From Dryas octopetala (Eukaryota > Streptophyta > Magnoliopsida > Rosales > Rosaceae), in the NCBI GenBank assembly GCA_963921425.1, contig OY992832.1, positions 31,887,475 to 31,951,474 on the forward strand: 64,000 bases of DNA, read 5' to 3'. The notes below the pieces were generated by a model. The model searched no databases. It was not told the origin of the DNA and was given only the letters and a program-made list of their open reading frames with translations. The translations under genes were made by a program, and so were the position numbers. Shown piece by piece: positions 9,809 to 22,132 of the stretch. Within the stretch, counting starts at the first letter, position 1; each line of letters opens with the position of its first letter.

Positions 9809-10902
9809 GCTGATCACTAAGTCTAATGAGCTAGGCCTACTAACCCATCCACCACTCACAGCCCTTTACTTAAGTAATTTGGTTTAAGTTAAGTGATCAT
9901 CATTCCTATTTTCTTTCAAACCCAAATCCACAATCAACCTATGTCATGATCACTATCTCTTATCAGGGCCACCTTCCTTATCTCTTCTCTAAGTAACCTA
10001 GGTTTCTAGTCCTAGTCACTATGGTCGGTCAACACTAGGGTTCAAGAGGTCAAACCCTTAACCCTCTAGTATTCCCCCTTGCAATCCTAACAACTAACCA
10101 AGCATAAGCACAAAAAATACACAAGTATAGTCATATATGAAATCCAAAAATATTAACCAAGTATATAGATAAAAAATATCAACTAAATTGAACACAATTA
10201 ACATAAGTCCATCAATAGAGTAAAATAATTTTTCATAAAATTAAACAGGTGGTTTAAATCCACATCTTGAGTTTTCAAAATGTAAAAATTAGCACTAAGC
10301 TAGTTAATTAATTCATTCGCACCTTTAAAGCAAAATTATTAAAAACTGGGGTGCTACATTGCAGTCGTTACTATTTGAGTGCTGCAGCGCATACTATCTT
10401 GTGTTTCATCCAACATACATCATCTTTTTAGGGTTCATGGTTTAAACGAAATTTCTAACATTTCAGCAATTAACATATGAGAATGGTATATAACAGAAAG
10501 AAACCCTAAACCCTAAACGATATTGTGGAACCCACATGAAACCAAAGCAAAATATGTAATAATTTGAAATGTCATACAATCCTTCGCGGGGTTCTTGATT
10601 GAATTGATCACAGTGTCGAATTTATTGGATCTGAGAAAACGAGAAGGATAAAAAAAGAAATTAAATCTCATAAATACCTTTGTTGGACGATCGAATCGAA
10701 TTCTACGGTTGGTATATTACGGCTTGCGCGGCCTCGATTGTTCGCGGTCTTGTTGCAGATGTCGACAATGACTTTGTTTGTGGTGGTCTAATGGAGCATC
10801 TGCTGCAAAAGACAGCGATTGGAGTTTTGCTTGCGAAGACTGTGGAGAAGACGAAGAAAGTCGAATGTCTAGTCAACATGTGGATTGTCTAGTTGCTACA
10901 GG
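9201..10902. other. No confident gene; possible minus-strand 5' region and repeats
   Basis: On the minus strand, 9400-9560 is purine-rich and ends in a good donor (ctctg|gtaagaac at about 9390), resembling a 5' UTR exon, but no coding exon follows before the gap. At 10680-10892 a 70-codon plus-strand ORF has no recognised similarity. The rest is AT-rich with nothing recognised. Confidence 0.35.
9714..9807. repeat. (CT)n / (TCTA)n microsatellite
   Basis: An interrupted pyrimidine array: CT units, then about seven TCTA units, then CT units again. Confidence 0.95.
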
Positions 10903-12075
10903 CAAGGAATAAAATTTCATTTTTTTAGGGTGTCGAAATCGAAACACATGTTTAATAATTTTTCAGAAAAATTTCGTCGAAATTTCGCCGAAATTTATCG
11001 AAATTTATCGAAATTTTCATATTTTCTATTTTCTCCAACTTTAAAAATTCATCAAAAATAGCTGGAGACTCCAAATAATTCACCAAAAAATTCTACGAAC
11101 TCGTATTGATGAGTTCTAATTTCCTATAACCTCAAAATAGTCAAATTGCTTTCAAAAAAATTATGAAAAATCCTACTCTTATAATTTAATTCTGAAAAAA
11201 ATAATAATCGTCAAATTCTTGAATTTTCATTTTCTAAAATTCATTTCCACACAACTAAGCTCTAGAACCACAACCAAAGGTCTAAGTTAGTTAAAATAAA
11301 TTTAAAGAAATTTCTAATTCCTTTAAACAAACCTTAAAACAAATTTGAAAAATATAAGTAACAAAATTACCATAAGCAAAAATTTGGGTTGTTACACTTA
11401 GTGAAGACAAAGCTTGGCTAAGTAAGAGACACGGAAAAAAAGGAAGGAAAGATAAAAAATAAAAAAAAGACTGAAGAGAGAGGCACGGGGAAAAAAAAGT
11501 AAGGAAAGAAAAAAAAAAAGAGGGGGGGTTTGGGGCCTTTGGGCAATTGGAAAGAAGAAAAAAAAGGTTTGAGATTTCTTTTAGTTATTTTAAACTTAAA
11601 CTTTAATACATTTTTATATAAAAAAATAATTAAAAGTATCCTAAAAGGCTTAAAACTTAAGATCCTAAAAAATGTAGAGTATATAGGGTTTAATGTATAG
11701 ATTATAGAGTATAAAGAGTATTAGGGTATATAGAATATATAGAGTATTAGGGTTTAGCTTTTAGTGTATAATTAAATTATACAGTATAAATTAAGAATAT
11801 ACTAATTTTGTTTATTCATTATACTAATTTTATTTAATAGTATTTGCTCCAGCGCGCATTATATTCACCTTATATCACATGAAACCTACTATATAATTTG
11901 ATTTCTTCAATGTTTTTTATCAATTAAGTAGATAATATGTTAAATAAACATATGGTAAAGTTTCATTCAAAATTTCCATCATTTCCATCTAATTTATGTC
12001 GAAATTTAAAAATCTTCAAAATTTCCGTCGAAATTTCCATCGAAATTTCTTCGAAACTCGAAATTTTATTCCTTA
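10903..12075. mobile_element. hAT-like non-autonomous element, copy 1
   Basis: Ends are CAAGGAATAAAATTTC and, on the other strand, TAAGGAATAAAATTTC. The flanking 8-mers gctacagg (10895-10902) and gccacatg (12076-12083) match at 6 of 8 positions, consistent with an old 8-bp hAT duplication. Both subterminal regions carry arrays of CGAAATTTC. The interior (11839-11960) shares with copy 2 a block containing agcgcgcattatattcacc and tcacatgaaacctactatat. No transposase ORF. The family assignment rests on TIR, TSD and the paired copy. Confidence 0.75.
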
Positions 12076-13109
12076 GCCACATGATATATGTATAAGGGTA
12101 TTTTGGTCTGAAAAAATGCAAAAGGTCATAAACGTAAGTTTTGGGGCTCGGATGTCAAAAAATTTTAAGCGGTATTTAAAAGAATTATTGAATAAAGTTT
12201 CTGAAGCGACTCTTTCTATTGCACAAACACCAATATTTTGGTAAGAGTAATCCGTTTAATAAGCTTCTCTTATTTTTATTCTCAAATCACAAATACAAAC
12301 AAACCTAGTTGTTCAACCCAAATGAAAGACCAAAAAAAAAAAATTGAATATGTGAAATTAAGGATAAATTAATTAAGGGAAAATTAATTAAAGAGAGAGA
12401 GGCAACAAACCAATTTTCATGGGCGGAAAAGTAAATTTGAAAAATAGATAACTGACTATTAGATTTAAGCCGAAACGATCTTAGCCATTCGGACCTGAAG
12501 ATAAATTTTAGTATTTAAAAACCGTTATGTTTTATTACATAGACTAACCTCTCCATATTCGCTCCCACAAGTATGAAGCAGTTTTTTCTATTGCACAAAC
12601 ATCGATATTTTGGCAAACATAATTCGTTTAATAGACTTCTCCTATTTCTATTCTCAAATCATAAATATAAACAAACCTAGTTGTTCAACCCAAATGAAAA
12701 ACTAAAAAAAATTGAATATGTGAAATTAAAGAGAAATTAATTAAGGAGATATAATTAAGAGAAATTAATTAAGGGGAGGAAGGCGGCAAACTAATTCTTA
12801 TGGGAAGGAAAGTAAATTTGAAAAATAGATAACTGACCATGAATTTAAGCCGAAACAATTTCAATCATTTAGAACTAGAGATAAATTTTAAAATTTTAAA
12901 ATCGTTCGATTTTATTATATAGATATAATATTCATTTATGTAAAAATATACATGTAACAAATAAAACGGAAAATTCATTAAAGTAAAAACAAAACACAGA
13001 AGATGGAAACAAACCCTGAAACCCTCACCTCACCCAAAACCAGTAACCTCACGGTCCTCACCAGTCACCCAGACTCTCTCTAGCCGCCCTTTCGCCCCCC
13101 TCTTCACTC

Positions 13110-13112
<3 letters not shown>
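12076..13112. other. Intergenic sequence with a large tandem duplication
   Basis: No gene seen. Most of it is the tandem duplication at 12214-12925. The last 150 bases before 13113 become CT/C-rich and probably form the promoter-proximal region of NIP7. Confidence 0.5.
12214..12925. repeat. Tandem duplication, period about 372 bp
   Basis: Copy 1 (from 12214, ttctattgcacaaac) and copy 2 (from 12586) share landmarks such as caaacctagttgttcaaccc, ttgaatatgtgaaatta and taagccgaaac. They differ at about 10-15% of positions. Noncoding. Confidence 0.8.
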
Positions 13113-13160
<48 letters not shown>

Positions 13161-14566
13161 CCACGTCGCACTTTCACCATCTCTCTCTTTCAATCTCACT
13201 CGAAAGTCGAAACCCAGAGTCAAATCGATATTCACCAGTGGCCTCTCTGCAGCATACCCATCTTCCCGACCTCTCTTAGGGTCTCCTTCGCCGATTTGAA
13301 AGGTAATTTTTAACCTAGGTTTCGATTTAGGGATTTTGGTGTTATAGGGATGTTGATTTAGAATTTCGATTTCTGTTAGGGTCTTCAAGTTTTAGCCTTA
13401 TTTTGATGTTAATTTGCTAATCATATGTCTCAGATCTGTTAGGGTTGTTGAGTTTGCTGCTTCTGTTAAGGTAGTGGCCCTGTGGATATCCGGATAACCG
13501 AACCTGTCGGTTTGGGAAGGGCTTGGATCGGTTTCGGTTCCTGGATATGCCATTCCGATCATTTCGGTTTGGTTCTGTGGTTCGACCGAACTGTGCCCAC
13601 CCCTAGTCCACTTGTATCTATGTATTGTTTTCTTGCTATCAGTATATCTTTAAATGGAAAATATTGTTTGCCTGCAAGTTCCCCTTTACCCTATTAGAGC
13701 ATGAAAGCGGACATATATTACGGGCAAGGATGCCTCAATCCACTGATGCTCTGGGGAAATGGAAAGTCTATTAGGCCACTTCTATCCGACTTTGCACCTT
13801 GAGAAAAAGGAAATTCATCTTCAAGTTATTAGGCTTTCTTATATATCCGTGCATACTTGCTATTTGAGTTTGGTGACATTATAGCTAAAGAAAGCCTTTA
13901 GCATAAACTTCCACAATTTCAGTTAGCTTTTCATTTTGTATTCTGACCACAAATACCTAGCACTATTGTTTTACTTTGGTGAGAATGAAAAGCTCAACTT
14001 GTTGCAACACTTTAATCACTTATATTGAAATGCCCCATTTTCCGCTTTCTTATTTGAGATCACTTGAGTTGTTTTTGTTTGACTACACATTGACAATGCA
14101 AGAGAATAATTTCATGATTATTTGCGATCTTGGTATTAAAAACACTGAACAAATTTTTAGCAAATATGCATGCAATTGTTATTGATTGTGTTTACAATAG
14201 CTTGCTAATTGCTATGCTTTGAGCCCTGTTTGAATGATGATTCTGTAGCCATTCATCTTTCTTGTGCCTTTGTTCTTTTCACTAATGTGACTCAAGTATT
14301 GGATAATTCCAGTCAAAGTGTATATCAAGCATACAATTCATGAGTGCTTAAACTTCTGACAAATAATTATGAATGCAATTGACTGAAATTTTCTGTAATT
14401 GTTCTCTGGTGAATCAATGCTCCAGTGGTTGTTTGCATGTTGACAAATGTATGAATACTAATTAATGATACTATGTTTATGGAATATCAACAATACAAAA
14501 CCCTAGGAGAGCAAGTACGGACAAAGAAATCTTCGTTCCAAAACCTCCCTAAAGTCCCAGACCAAG
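13113..14566 (+). promoter_or_regulatory. Probable NIP7 5' UTR exon and leader intron
   Basis: A (CT)n tract (13113-13156) is followed by a pyrimidine-rich, gene-like leader ending in a donor (tttgaaag|gtaattt, about 13302). The T-rich sequence after it suits a long leader intron, with a plausible acceptor just upstream of the ATG (aaaccctag|gagag, about 14504). The intron contains at 13480-13605 a GC-richer insert ending gtgcccacccccta-like, resembling the end of the hAT-like family at 55412-56148. Splice sites are inferred by eye. Confidence 0.5.
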
Positions 14567-15130
14567 ATGAGACCTTTAGACGAGACCGAGACCACAACAG
14601 TGTTCGAAAAGCTGTTCAAGTTCACAGGCAACAACCTCAAAAACATTGTCGAGAACCCTTCTCATGAAGGCCCAGACCAAAGTCCAGGCCGTTACTGCTT
14701 TCGCCTCCACAAGAACAAGGTCTACTATGTTAGTGACTCACTAGTAAAGCGTGCGACAAATATAGCTAGGACCCAATTAGTCTCTCTTGGAACTTGTATC
14801 GGTAGGTTCACTCATGGTGGTAGTTTCCACATAACTGTTCAGTGTCTGAGTTTATTGGCCTCAAATGCTAAACACAAGGTCTGGCTCAAACCTACCTCCG
14901 AGATGTCGTTTCTATACGGAAACCATGTTCTGAAAGGTGGTTTGGGGAGGATTACAGAGAATATTGTGCCGGGTGATGGGGTGGTTGTGTTTTCAATGTC
15001 AGATCTTCCTTTGGGTTTTGGGATTGCGGCCAAGTCTACCCAGGATTGTAGGAAGTTGGACCCCAATGGAATTGTGGTGCTTCACCAAGCAGATATTGGT
15101 GAGTACCTGAGGATGGAGGATGAGCTTTGA
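14567..15130 (+). CDS. NIP7: 60S ribosome subunit biogenesis protein NIP7
   Basis: A 187-aa single-exon ORF matching eukaryotic NIP7 end to end: MRPLDETET start, [12 protein letters not shown], the GRYCFRL and [12 protein letters not shown] strands of the N-terminal domain, then a C-terminal PUA domain (about residues 95-170) with [37 protein letters not shown] and [10 protein letters not shown], ending LRMEDEL. Known role: a nucleolar RNA-binding factor needed for pre-27S rRNA processing and 60S assembly. Length equals the family norm. The ATG at 14567 is chosen because MRPLDE is the conserved start; the upstream ATG at 14473 is in another frame. A CT-rich leader with a probable 5' UTR intron suggests an ordinary expressed gene rather than a retrocopy. 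Confidence 0.95.
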   Translation: MRPLDETETTTVFEKLFKFTGNNLKNIVENPSHEGPDQSPGRYCFRLHKNKVYYVSDSLVKRATNIARTQLVSLGTCIGRFTHGGSFHITVQCLSLLASNAKHKVWLKPTSEMSFLYGNHVLKGGLGRITENIVPGDGVVVFSMSDLPLGFGIAAKSTQDCRKLDPNGIVVLHQADIGEYLRMEDEL

Positions 15131-17296
15131 ACAACTGGACGGGGATTGATGGGTTTTGGCAGATGTGTTGCTGCTGTTTTGGGGATTTGCCTCCTGGGTT
15201 ATGTGTGAAAGTCTATGATTTTGATCAATACATGCTTTTAAGGTTTCTGGGATTTTAATTATTTTCTTGAATTTCATCTGTTACGTGATTGGAAGTTTGG
15301 TATCAAATATTGATTAATAGGAACTTCTATCATTTGGGATTTTGATGATTTTCTTAATTTTGGCACTAGATATAAATTTTGTTCTTTATTTTTTTCATAA
15401 ATTTTAAGAATATATATCATTTTTGTATTAGTTATATATTTTTACGTTTTCTTAAAGTATACATATCATTTCCTGACACCAAAAAAACAAAGAGAGAATA
15501 CATATCATTTTGCCTATAAACATTATTAAATTTCCCATACTTTATTATTTATGGGTAATCCTTCACCCACGAACTCTTTTCCCAGCACTTCTCCCAAGTG
15601 CCAACTACCTGCATGGTTTTCACATTATCATGTGTGCTTGTCCACATTATCATGTGTGCTTATCCTTTGTAAAGCATGCTAAAAATGACAAAACTGATCT
15701 TGCTGGAAATCTGTATAGGCAAGAGCCGATTTGGAGCAACCAATCATGCTGAATTATTCATGCACATTGATCATAGAAGTATCCCTTGTGTGTAAAGCTA
15801 GTGGGCTACAGAACCAAACAGCAGATTGATTTTGCAAAACTAGGAAATAAATTATCAAACAGTTCACAAATTGCTAATTTACTAATTTAGTTTGGAGAGA
15901 AATTCTCATATAACTATGAGAAAAGTAAGCATGCTACAGATTGAGGAGGATGAGCTATTGGTTTGGAAAATACATGTTTTATTTCAGTTCAAATCTCGCA
16001 ATCCATTGGCCAAAAAGAAAAAAAAAAAAAATCTTGCAATCCAATGACTCACTATTCTCATGCTTATGCAGACTTATATTTCTCATACTTATAAACAAAT
16101 TTCTTATAATACGGAACTCCCTCTAGAACTCAAGTCACAAAGTAGATCCATGTCCTTATATTCCTACTTCTGGCCTACTCATTATTTTCAGCCCAATGAG
16201 CATTTTAGTTAGTTGAGCCCCGTATCTTCATGCTGTTTAACCCATAAACAGTTTCTATTATCATCCTTCTTGTTCGGGCAATTCCACCATCTCTCAAGCC
16301 CATTGAATTAAATCATTTAGCCAATCCATTTCCACCCTCACAATGTTCCAGATCTAAATTGAATTGAATATCTGATTTTCCATGGCAGACATTTAATTGA
16401 AGTTTTTGGTCTAATCGAATTTTAATTGAATATCCCAATTACTCATAATTCAAATGTGAATTAGTTAGTACCTGACTTTTTTTGTTTGAATACTATCTAA
16501 CTTTTGAGCTACTAATTTTTATTATTTTATTTTGACTCATTAGGCCTTCTTAAATGAAAATAAAATAATAAATTATAGAAAGATAAAAAGAGGAAGGGAC
16601 ATGAGGGAGAGAGAGTAGTGTGGGTAAAAACATAAGCTATAATTAGTGGGTGAATTAGTTATTTTTTAATTTTACTTTAATGACTTTTTACTGTTTTAAC
16701 CTTTTTAAATAAAATTTTATTATTAATTTTGTTTATTAAAAAGTGCTTATATTCCTACCTCCTTATTTTATTTTCTCACTTACCTTATTTTTACACCCTC
16801 CATTAAATTTGAAAATAATATTTAAACACTCTTCGCACCTCTCATTATTTCTATAATACCCTTTGATATACCAACTCAAACACCCACTCAATAAACACTC
16901 TTTCCACCCCCCTTAACTATTATCCCACCTAGCCATTGTTTTCTTTATTTCTTCCAAAATCGCTCCAATTATATATGACATCATTGTGTTCTACAAGGTG
17001 TACCCCAAGATACTGACATGCCTAATATTAGCATAAAGTAATATGCATCATTGTCAACTTAATTAGATTATGTCTTAACTAATTAATTAATTGATAGTAT
17101 TAATTATGGAACATAGAGTAGTAGTGGGATTCATTTTCCATATTCCTTATTATAGCTATAAGGAAGAAGAAAATGATCAGAAAGGATCATATGATATCAT
17201 CCTGGAAGATTTTTTGGGATCTTTTATGGTGGTTCCGCCCAAGAGTTGAATTCACGTGGTTGTCCTACTCCAAAAAAGAAAAAAAAAAAAAAAAAG
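15131..17296. other. NIP7 3' region and AT-rich intergenic DNA
   Basis: NIP7 3' UTR sequence is followed by AT-rich DNA with several A-runs. Short ORFs (15510-15752, 15941-16126) have no recognisable content. Nothing else identified. Confidence 0.5.
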
Positions 17297-18033
17297 GCAT
17301 AAATTCAATTTAGACACATAACTATATAAGCTATTTCAACGGGGTCCATGAACTTTAAAATATTTCAAATATACACCCGATCTATTATCTAAATTGAAAA
17401 ATGAATTTATGTCCATTGATTCGTTGAGAGATCAGTTAAATGACAACTTGGCTTTTGCTGACCGAGATTAATTGGCGACGTGGCGCTATCTTAGCAAACA
17501 TTTCCCGCCAAATGAGCAACACAGGCCCACAATTTAATAATAATAGAGAGAGAGTTTGTGGGCCCATGTCAGGGGTTAGGTGGACCCGTGTCGCTCATTT
17601 CCCGCCAAATGAGCGACACAGGTCCACCTAACCCTTGACACGGGTCCACAAACTCATCATCTCTTTCTCGCTAGTTGAATACAAGTGAGAGATTTATATT
17701 CAAATTTGGGGGAAAACGTGATGTTTTTTGGAGACTAAATGGTCAGGAGAGCATTCGACGAGCGGGAAAGAGGTGATGAGTGTGTGGGCCCGTGTCAAGT
17801 GGACATGTGTTGCTCATTTGGCTGGAAATGTATGCTGAGTTGGTGCCACATCGCCAATTAATCTCTGTTAGCAAAAGGCAAGTTGACATTTAACTGATCT
17901 CTCAATAAATTGATGGACGGAATTTCATTTTTTCAATTTACATAATAAATCAGGTGTATATTTGAAATATTTGAAAGTTCGTGGACCCCGTTGAAATAGC
18001 ATATATAGTTATGTGTCTAAATTGAATTTATGC
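17297..18033. mobile_element. Foldback/MULE-like element with nested hairpin
   Basis: Terminal inverted repeats of about 230 bp: the left starts gcataaattcaatttagaca and the right end reads as its reverse complement, with roughly 90% identity. It is inserted in an A-tract, so a target duplication (possibly poly-A) cannot be judged. The centre holds a separate hairpin at 17552-17655. No coding capacity. Confidence 0.82.
17552..17655. repeat. Near-perfect 104-bp hairpin
   Basis: The left arm (gagtttgtgggcccatgtca...) and right arm (ending gacacgggtccacaaactc) pair over about 49 bp with few mismatches around a 6-base loop (cccgcc). It lies inside the foldback element at 17297-18033. Confidence 0.9.
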
Positions 18034-18525
18034 AAAAAAAAAAATGAAAGCATTTCACGAAAAGAGTTGTTTTGCTTACCTTTTCACTAGGTGAATTCTC
18101 TCTAATGTCAATTTGATTGTCTATCACTCAAAAACAGTATAATCAAATAAATAATATATGAGAAAATAAGAGAAAGTTTTTTAGGATTTATGAAGTTTAG
18201 GTCGTTGTAAAGAGGTGGGTAGGGAAGATTTTTTTTTTTTTTTTTAGTGAATCCTTAGAGGTCATTTTATAAAAAGATAAATTTGTCATTATTTTTTTCA
18301 TTAAAATATGGGTGGAAAAATAAGACAAGGGGTGAGAATGTAACCACTCTTATTAAAACGTATTTTAGATCAACTAAATTTTAGTGATACATGTAACATC
18401 AAAACTTTTATTTAAGCTTTATAATAGTATAGATTGAATAGATATAGATTAAAAAAAAAAGTGCCACGGTAAGAGTTAGGATCAATCAACATTATCATGA
18501 GTTACAGAAATATGTGGATTAGGTC

Positions 18526-18557
<32 letters not shown>

Positions 18558-18574
18558 TTATCAAAAGTGGATTA
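18034..18574. other. AT-rich spacer
   Basis: No gene seen. Contains an (ATT)n microsatellite at about 18528-18556 just before the hAT-like element. Confidence 0.55.
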
Positions 18575-18582
18575 GTTATTAT

Positions 18583-19011
18583 CAGGGAATGAAATTTCGA
18601 AAATTTCGGTGAAATTTCGGCGAAATTTTCGTTTTTTAGAGATCCCGAAATTTTATAACATATCTATTAATTTTCGTTAATTTTTCGACGAAATTTTCGA
18701 AATTTCGCGAAATTTCGCTCTACCGAAATTTCGAAGCTGCCACACACATGTTTTTGTAAACTTTCGGCGAAATTTCGCTCAAATTTGGCAAAATTTCGAT
18801 AAACCCATCCATTTTTAGCATTTTCCAGCCCTCCCCTCGACGAGTTCTCTGCACTTCCCAGCCCCCTCGGCGACTTCTCTACATTTTCCAGCTCCCTCCC
18901 CCACTGGCTTCCCCCTCTCGTGACCCAAAACAGAGATCGGCGCCAAGAGAGAGTGAGGTGACAGAGATGCAACAGAGAGAGGGGAGAAAGAGAACTGAGC
19001 AACAGAGAGAG

Positions 19012-19056
<45 letters not shown>

Positions 19057-20216
19057 AGAGAAGAGGCGGCACAAATAAGTTGAGAAAGAATGAAACACTG
19101 AAGAGATATGTTAGGGTTGGTTAACAACTTGATATATAATATATTAAATTATTAATATTAGTTTATTAAAGAATATGAGTATAAATATAATATCTTAGAC
19201 AAACGCTCATAACAAGTCAATGGTCCAGTGGAGGAGGCTTTCCTTCTTCTACTGGTTTTGTGTTCGAATCATGTGGTGGAAGTAACATGTTTAATATTTT
19301 TTTAGAGTTTTAGAGTTTTAGGAATTTCATGTATAAGAAACTTAATAAAAAAAATAAAAACATATATAAACTAAACAACTATATAAACATAATTATATAA
19401 TTTTTGTACAAAAAAAAAACATAATTACATAATCTATGGGTATTACTATTAAGTATTAACTAGTTTAATTAAAAACTTTGTACTAAAACTATATACATTA
19501 CATACTTAAAAATGTTTTTTTGTCAGATATTAGGGTATTAAAAATGTAATAAAACCTAATTAAAAGTTCAAAACAATATAAACTATAATATGGTTTTTTT
19601 TTTTTTTATAGAAAAACTATAATATGCATTTAGTAATTTTATATAAGTTTATAAACTAAATATCACTATGGAGTATTTAAGTTTATAATTTTATATAAGT
19701 TTGTAAGTATATAAGTTTAATATAATTTAGGGTTTATGGAGTGGTTTATTGTTGATGGTTTATGGTTTAGGAGGTAGGGTTGAGTAAATTTAATAATATA
19801 CAGTATATGGTATATAGAGGGTATAGCCTTACATGGTATAGGGTATATGGAGGGTTATAGCCTTACATGATATATGGTATATAGAGGGTATATAGTCTAG
19901 GGTTTAGGGTATGAGGTGTTATTTATATAATTATTAATCAGTGACCCATTTTTCTAATAGTATTTGCATTCAGCGCGCATTATATTCACCTTATATCACA
20001 TGAAACCTACTATATAATTTGATTTCTTCAATATTTTTTATCTATATAGTAGATAATATGTTAAATAAACATATGGTCAATTTTCATTCAAAATTTCCGT
20101 ATTTTGATAGTAATTTCCGTCGTTTTTGTCTAATTTTATCGAAATCGAAATTTCCGCGAAAATTTCCATCGAAATTTCCATCGAAAATTTCCATGAAATC
20201 GAAATTACACTCCTTG
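18583..20216. mobile_element. hAT-like non-autonomous element, copy 2
   Basis: TIRs are CAGGGAATGAAATTTC on the left and, read on the minus strand at the right, CAAGGAGTGTAATTTC. The 8-bp target duplication GTTATTAT is perfect (18575-18582 and 20217-20224), diagnostic of hAT. Subterminal zones are full of CGAAATTTC variants. The interior shares the 19959-20075 block with copy 1 (11839-11960). A (GA)n array lies at 19015-19052. Minus-strand ORFs near 18667-19127 are low-complexity and not considered genes. Confidence 0.85.
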
Positions 20217-20224
20217 GTTATTAT

Positions 20225-21329
20225 AACCACCTGCACGAACTAAAGGTCATAACAACTTGTACAAGAGATATTATGAAATATAAAAAAAACACAAATAGAT
20301 TTTGGAGATTGCTCAGTGTGTTTGGGGGTTTGCCTCTTAAATATTTCAGGGGACAATAACTCCAAAGAAAATTAATAGAAACAAATAAAATTTAATTATT
20401 TGGAAAAACAAAGTAGCGGGAAAACATAGTGACATCCAACTACAAAGAACAAGAGCTACTTAAACACCATAAATAAAGTAATTTAAGATATATAGAACCA
20501 AAATTATGAAGATGATGATGGTATTGATTTTACCATGTGCGAGTTGCAATGCATGCCGGTAAGGAAGAGGCTCATTCTTCTCTTCCCCTATCTCACTTTC
20601 TTTTTCAAGTTCCCTCTTATCTTGGATCATCATTTCAATATGGTGATTTTTTAAAAATTCGCAATCTTCCTAATTTTGTTGAACTTCTTCCAATCTTTAA
20701 AAGAAAACATGTTAGACCTAGAGGGCCTAAAAGACCTCCTAAAACTCCAGAAAAATCTCCAGAAATTCCAAAAAAACCTCCAAGACCTCTTCTTCCTAGA
20801 AGTCCTCCTTTTCCCGAACATTCTATTCCTAAAACAATTCCTAAGCTTCCTGCCCGTAAAAAAGGACCTGGGAGGTTGTCATCTCCTGACATTCACAATT
20901 TGTCTTGTTGTAGAAACAAGAATATGCACAAACGATCAAGTCCATGAGGTGAGCAATTGCTTGACCCTCTCTTTGCAATGAATGCTCATGACAACTCTCA
21001 CTTTCATCTACTGTTTTTATCTTGATATCAATGCCTGTGGACGTACTTGCCTCTTTGTTTGTTTGTTTGCTTTGCAGTTACTATTGATGGAAATGTAGAG
21101 ATTGAACCTCTTTTTTTTTTGGTAGCAGTTGGAGAAGGATGCTTGAGAGTGAAGATGAACAGTTGTCGATTTGGTAAAGTTGAAGAAAGAGATCGATTTG
21201 GCCAAGAAAAGAAGGAGATGAGTTTTGGGCTGTTTTTGTAGTTGGGTTAGATTAGGCTTGTGTCTTGGGCTAATATTGTTTTTATAATAGGCGGGCTCAG
21301 TTTCAGTTTTCGTCCTTTTGGTGATGCGT
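20225..21329. other. Intergenic; one doubtful Pro/Lys-rich ORF
   Basis: A plus-strand ORF (ATG at 20549 to 20947) encodes a Pro/Lys/Arg-rich stretch with KRPPKTPEK and IPKKPPRPLLP. The opposite strand over 20635-20892 reads Gly-rich (GGLLGRRGLGGFFG). The paired open frames reflect a simple repeated composition. Neither is recognised, and neither can be called a gene with confidence. Confidence 0.3.
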
Positions 21330-21334
21330 TGATG

Positions 21335-22093
21335 TGTTGTGATTTTGAATCGTCGAAGTTTCCAGGGAGTTTAGCCGACCGGTCAGAGCTTTGGCTGATC
21401 GATCGCCTTGCTCCAGAGGCTTCTCGCGGGGCAGGTTGGCCAACTGGTCATAGAAATGACTGATCGGTCACCTGAAGTCAGAGAGTCGAGTTTTGGGGCA
21501 GATTTTGGGTTTCCTAGAAGCGTACAGTTTTAGAAGACAAAGAAGACTTGCACAAGACTTTTCTAGTGTGGGAAAGAGTTTTAAAGGGTTTTCCTTGTGT
21601 AAAAGGGAATATAATTACTTAATAAGTGAATTACCTAATTCTATTAGGATTAGGAATCCATATTGTAATTAGTAAGCCTATGCTCTATAAATAGGCTACT
21701 ACAAGTCTCATAGAATATAGAGAATAGCTAGAGACTTCAAGGGAAGAAACTCAAAGGGAGACTCGGATTAGAGACTTAAGGGTGAGTGACTTCAAGGGAG
21801 GGGTTTTTCAAGAGGGAAAAACACAAGAGAGCTATTTGTGCAAGAGAGAAAAGAGCGGCTGCGAGTTGGGTAGTCTAGGGTTTCAATAAGTTCTTGTAAT
21901 CTTATTCTATACATAGTGCAGCTGTGATTCTCTAAGGGTCACACGGGGACGTAGGCAAAGTTTGCCGAACCTCGAGAACAAATTTGGGTGTTCTTTACTG
22001 CTTTATTGTTGTTGTTATTGTGTGTGTTTTCTAATTGTCTAATCTTAGAATACATCAAAGAAAATGGTCAAGGGAAGGGTGTTAATCACTACA
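21335..22093 (+). repeat. 5' LTR (759 bp) of element 21335-24969
   Basis: Starts TGTTGTGATTTTGAATCG and ends CACTACA. It carries repeated GACCGGTC/GATCGGTC-like motifs and a ctctataaatagg TATA region near 21683, consistent with the U3 promoter. Confidence 0.93.
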
Positions 22094-22132
22094 ATTGGTA
22101 TCAGAGCCAAGTTAGGCTTAAAAGTTTCTGCG

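Noticed and set aside
10680-10892. 70-codon ORF ending just before hAT copy 1
   Set aside because: No recognised similarity, no ATG-context or splice support, and short; left as part of the noncoding stretch.
11690-11760. Telomere-like tagggttta motifs (also near 19720-19920)
   Set aside because: Only isolated tagggt words among tatagagtat repeats inside hAT-like elements; no (TTTAGGG)n array.
20537-20947. Possible Pro-rich (plus) or Gly-rich (minus) protein gene
   Set aside because: Both strands are open because of a repeated cct/agg composition. No signal peptide, splice structure or family was recognised. Listed only as doubtful in the spacer entry.
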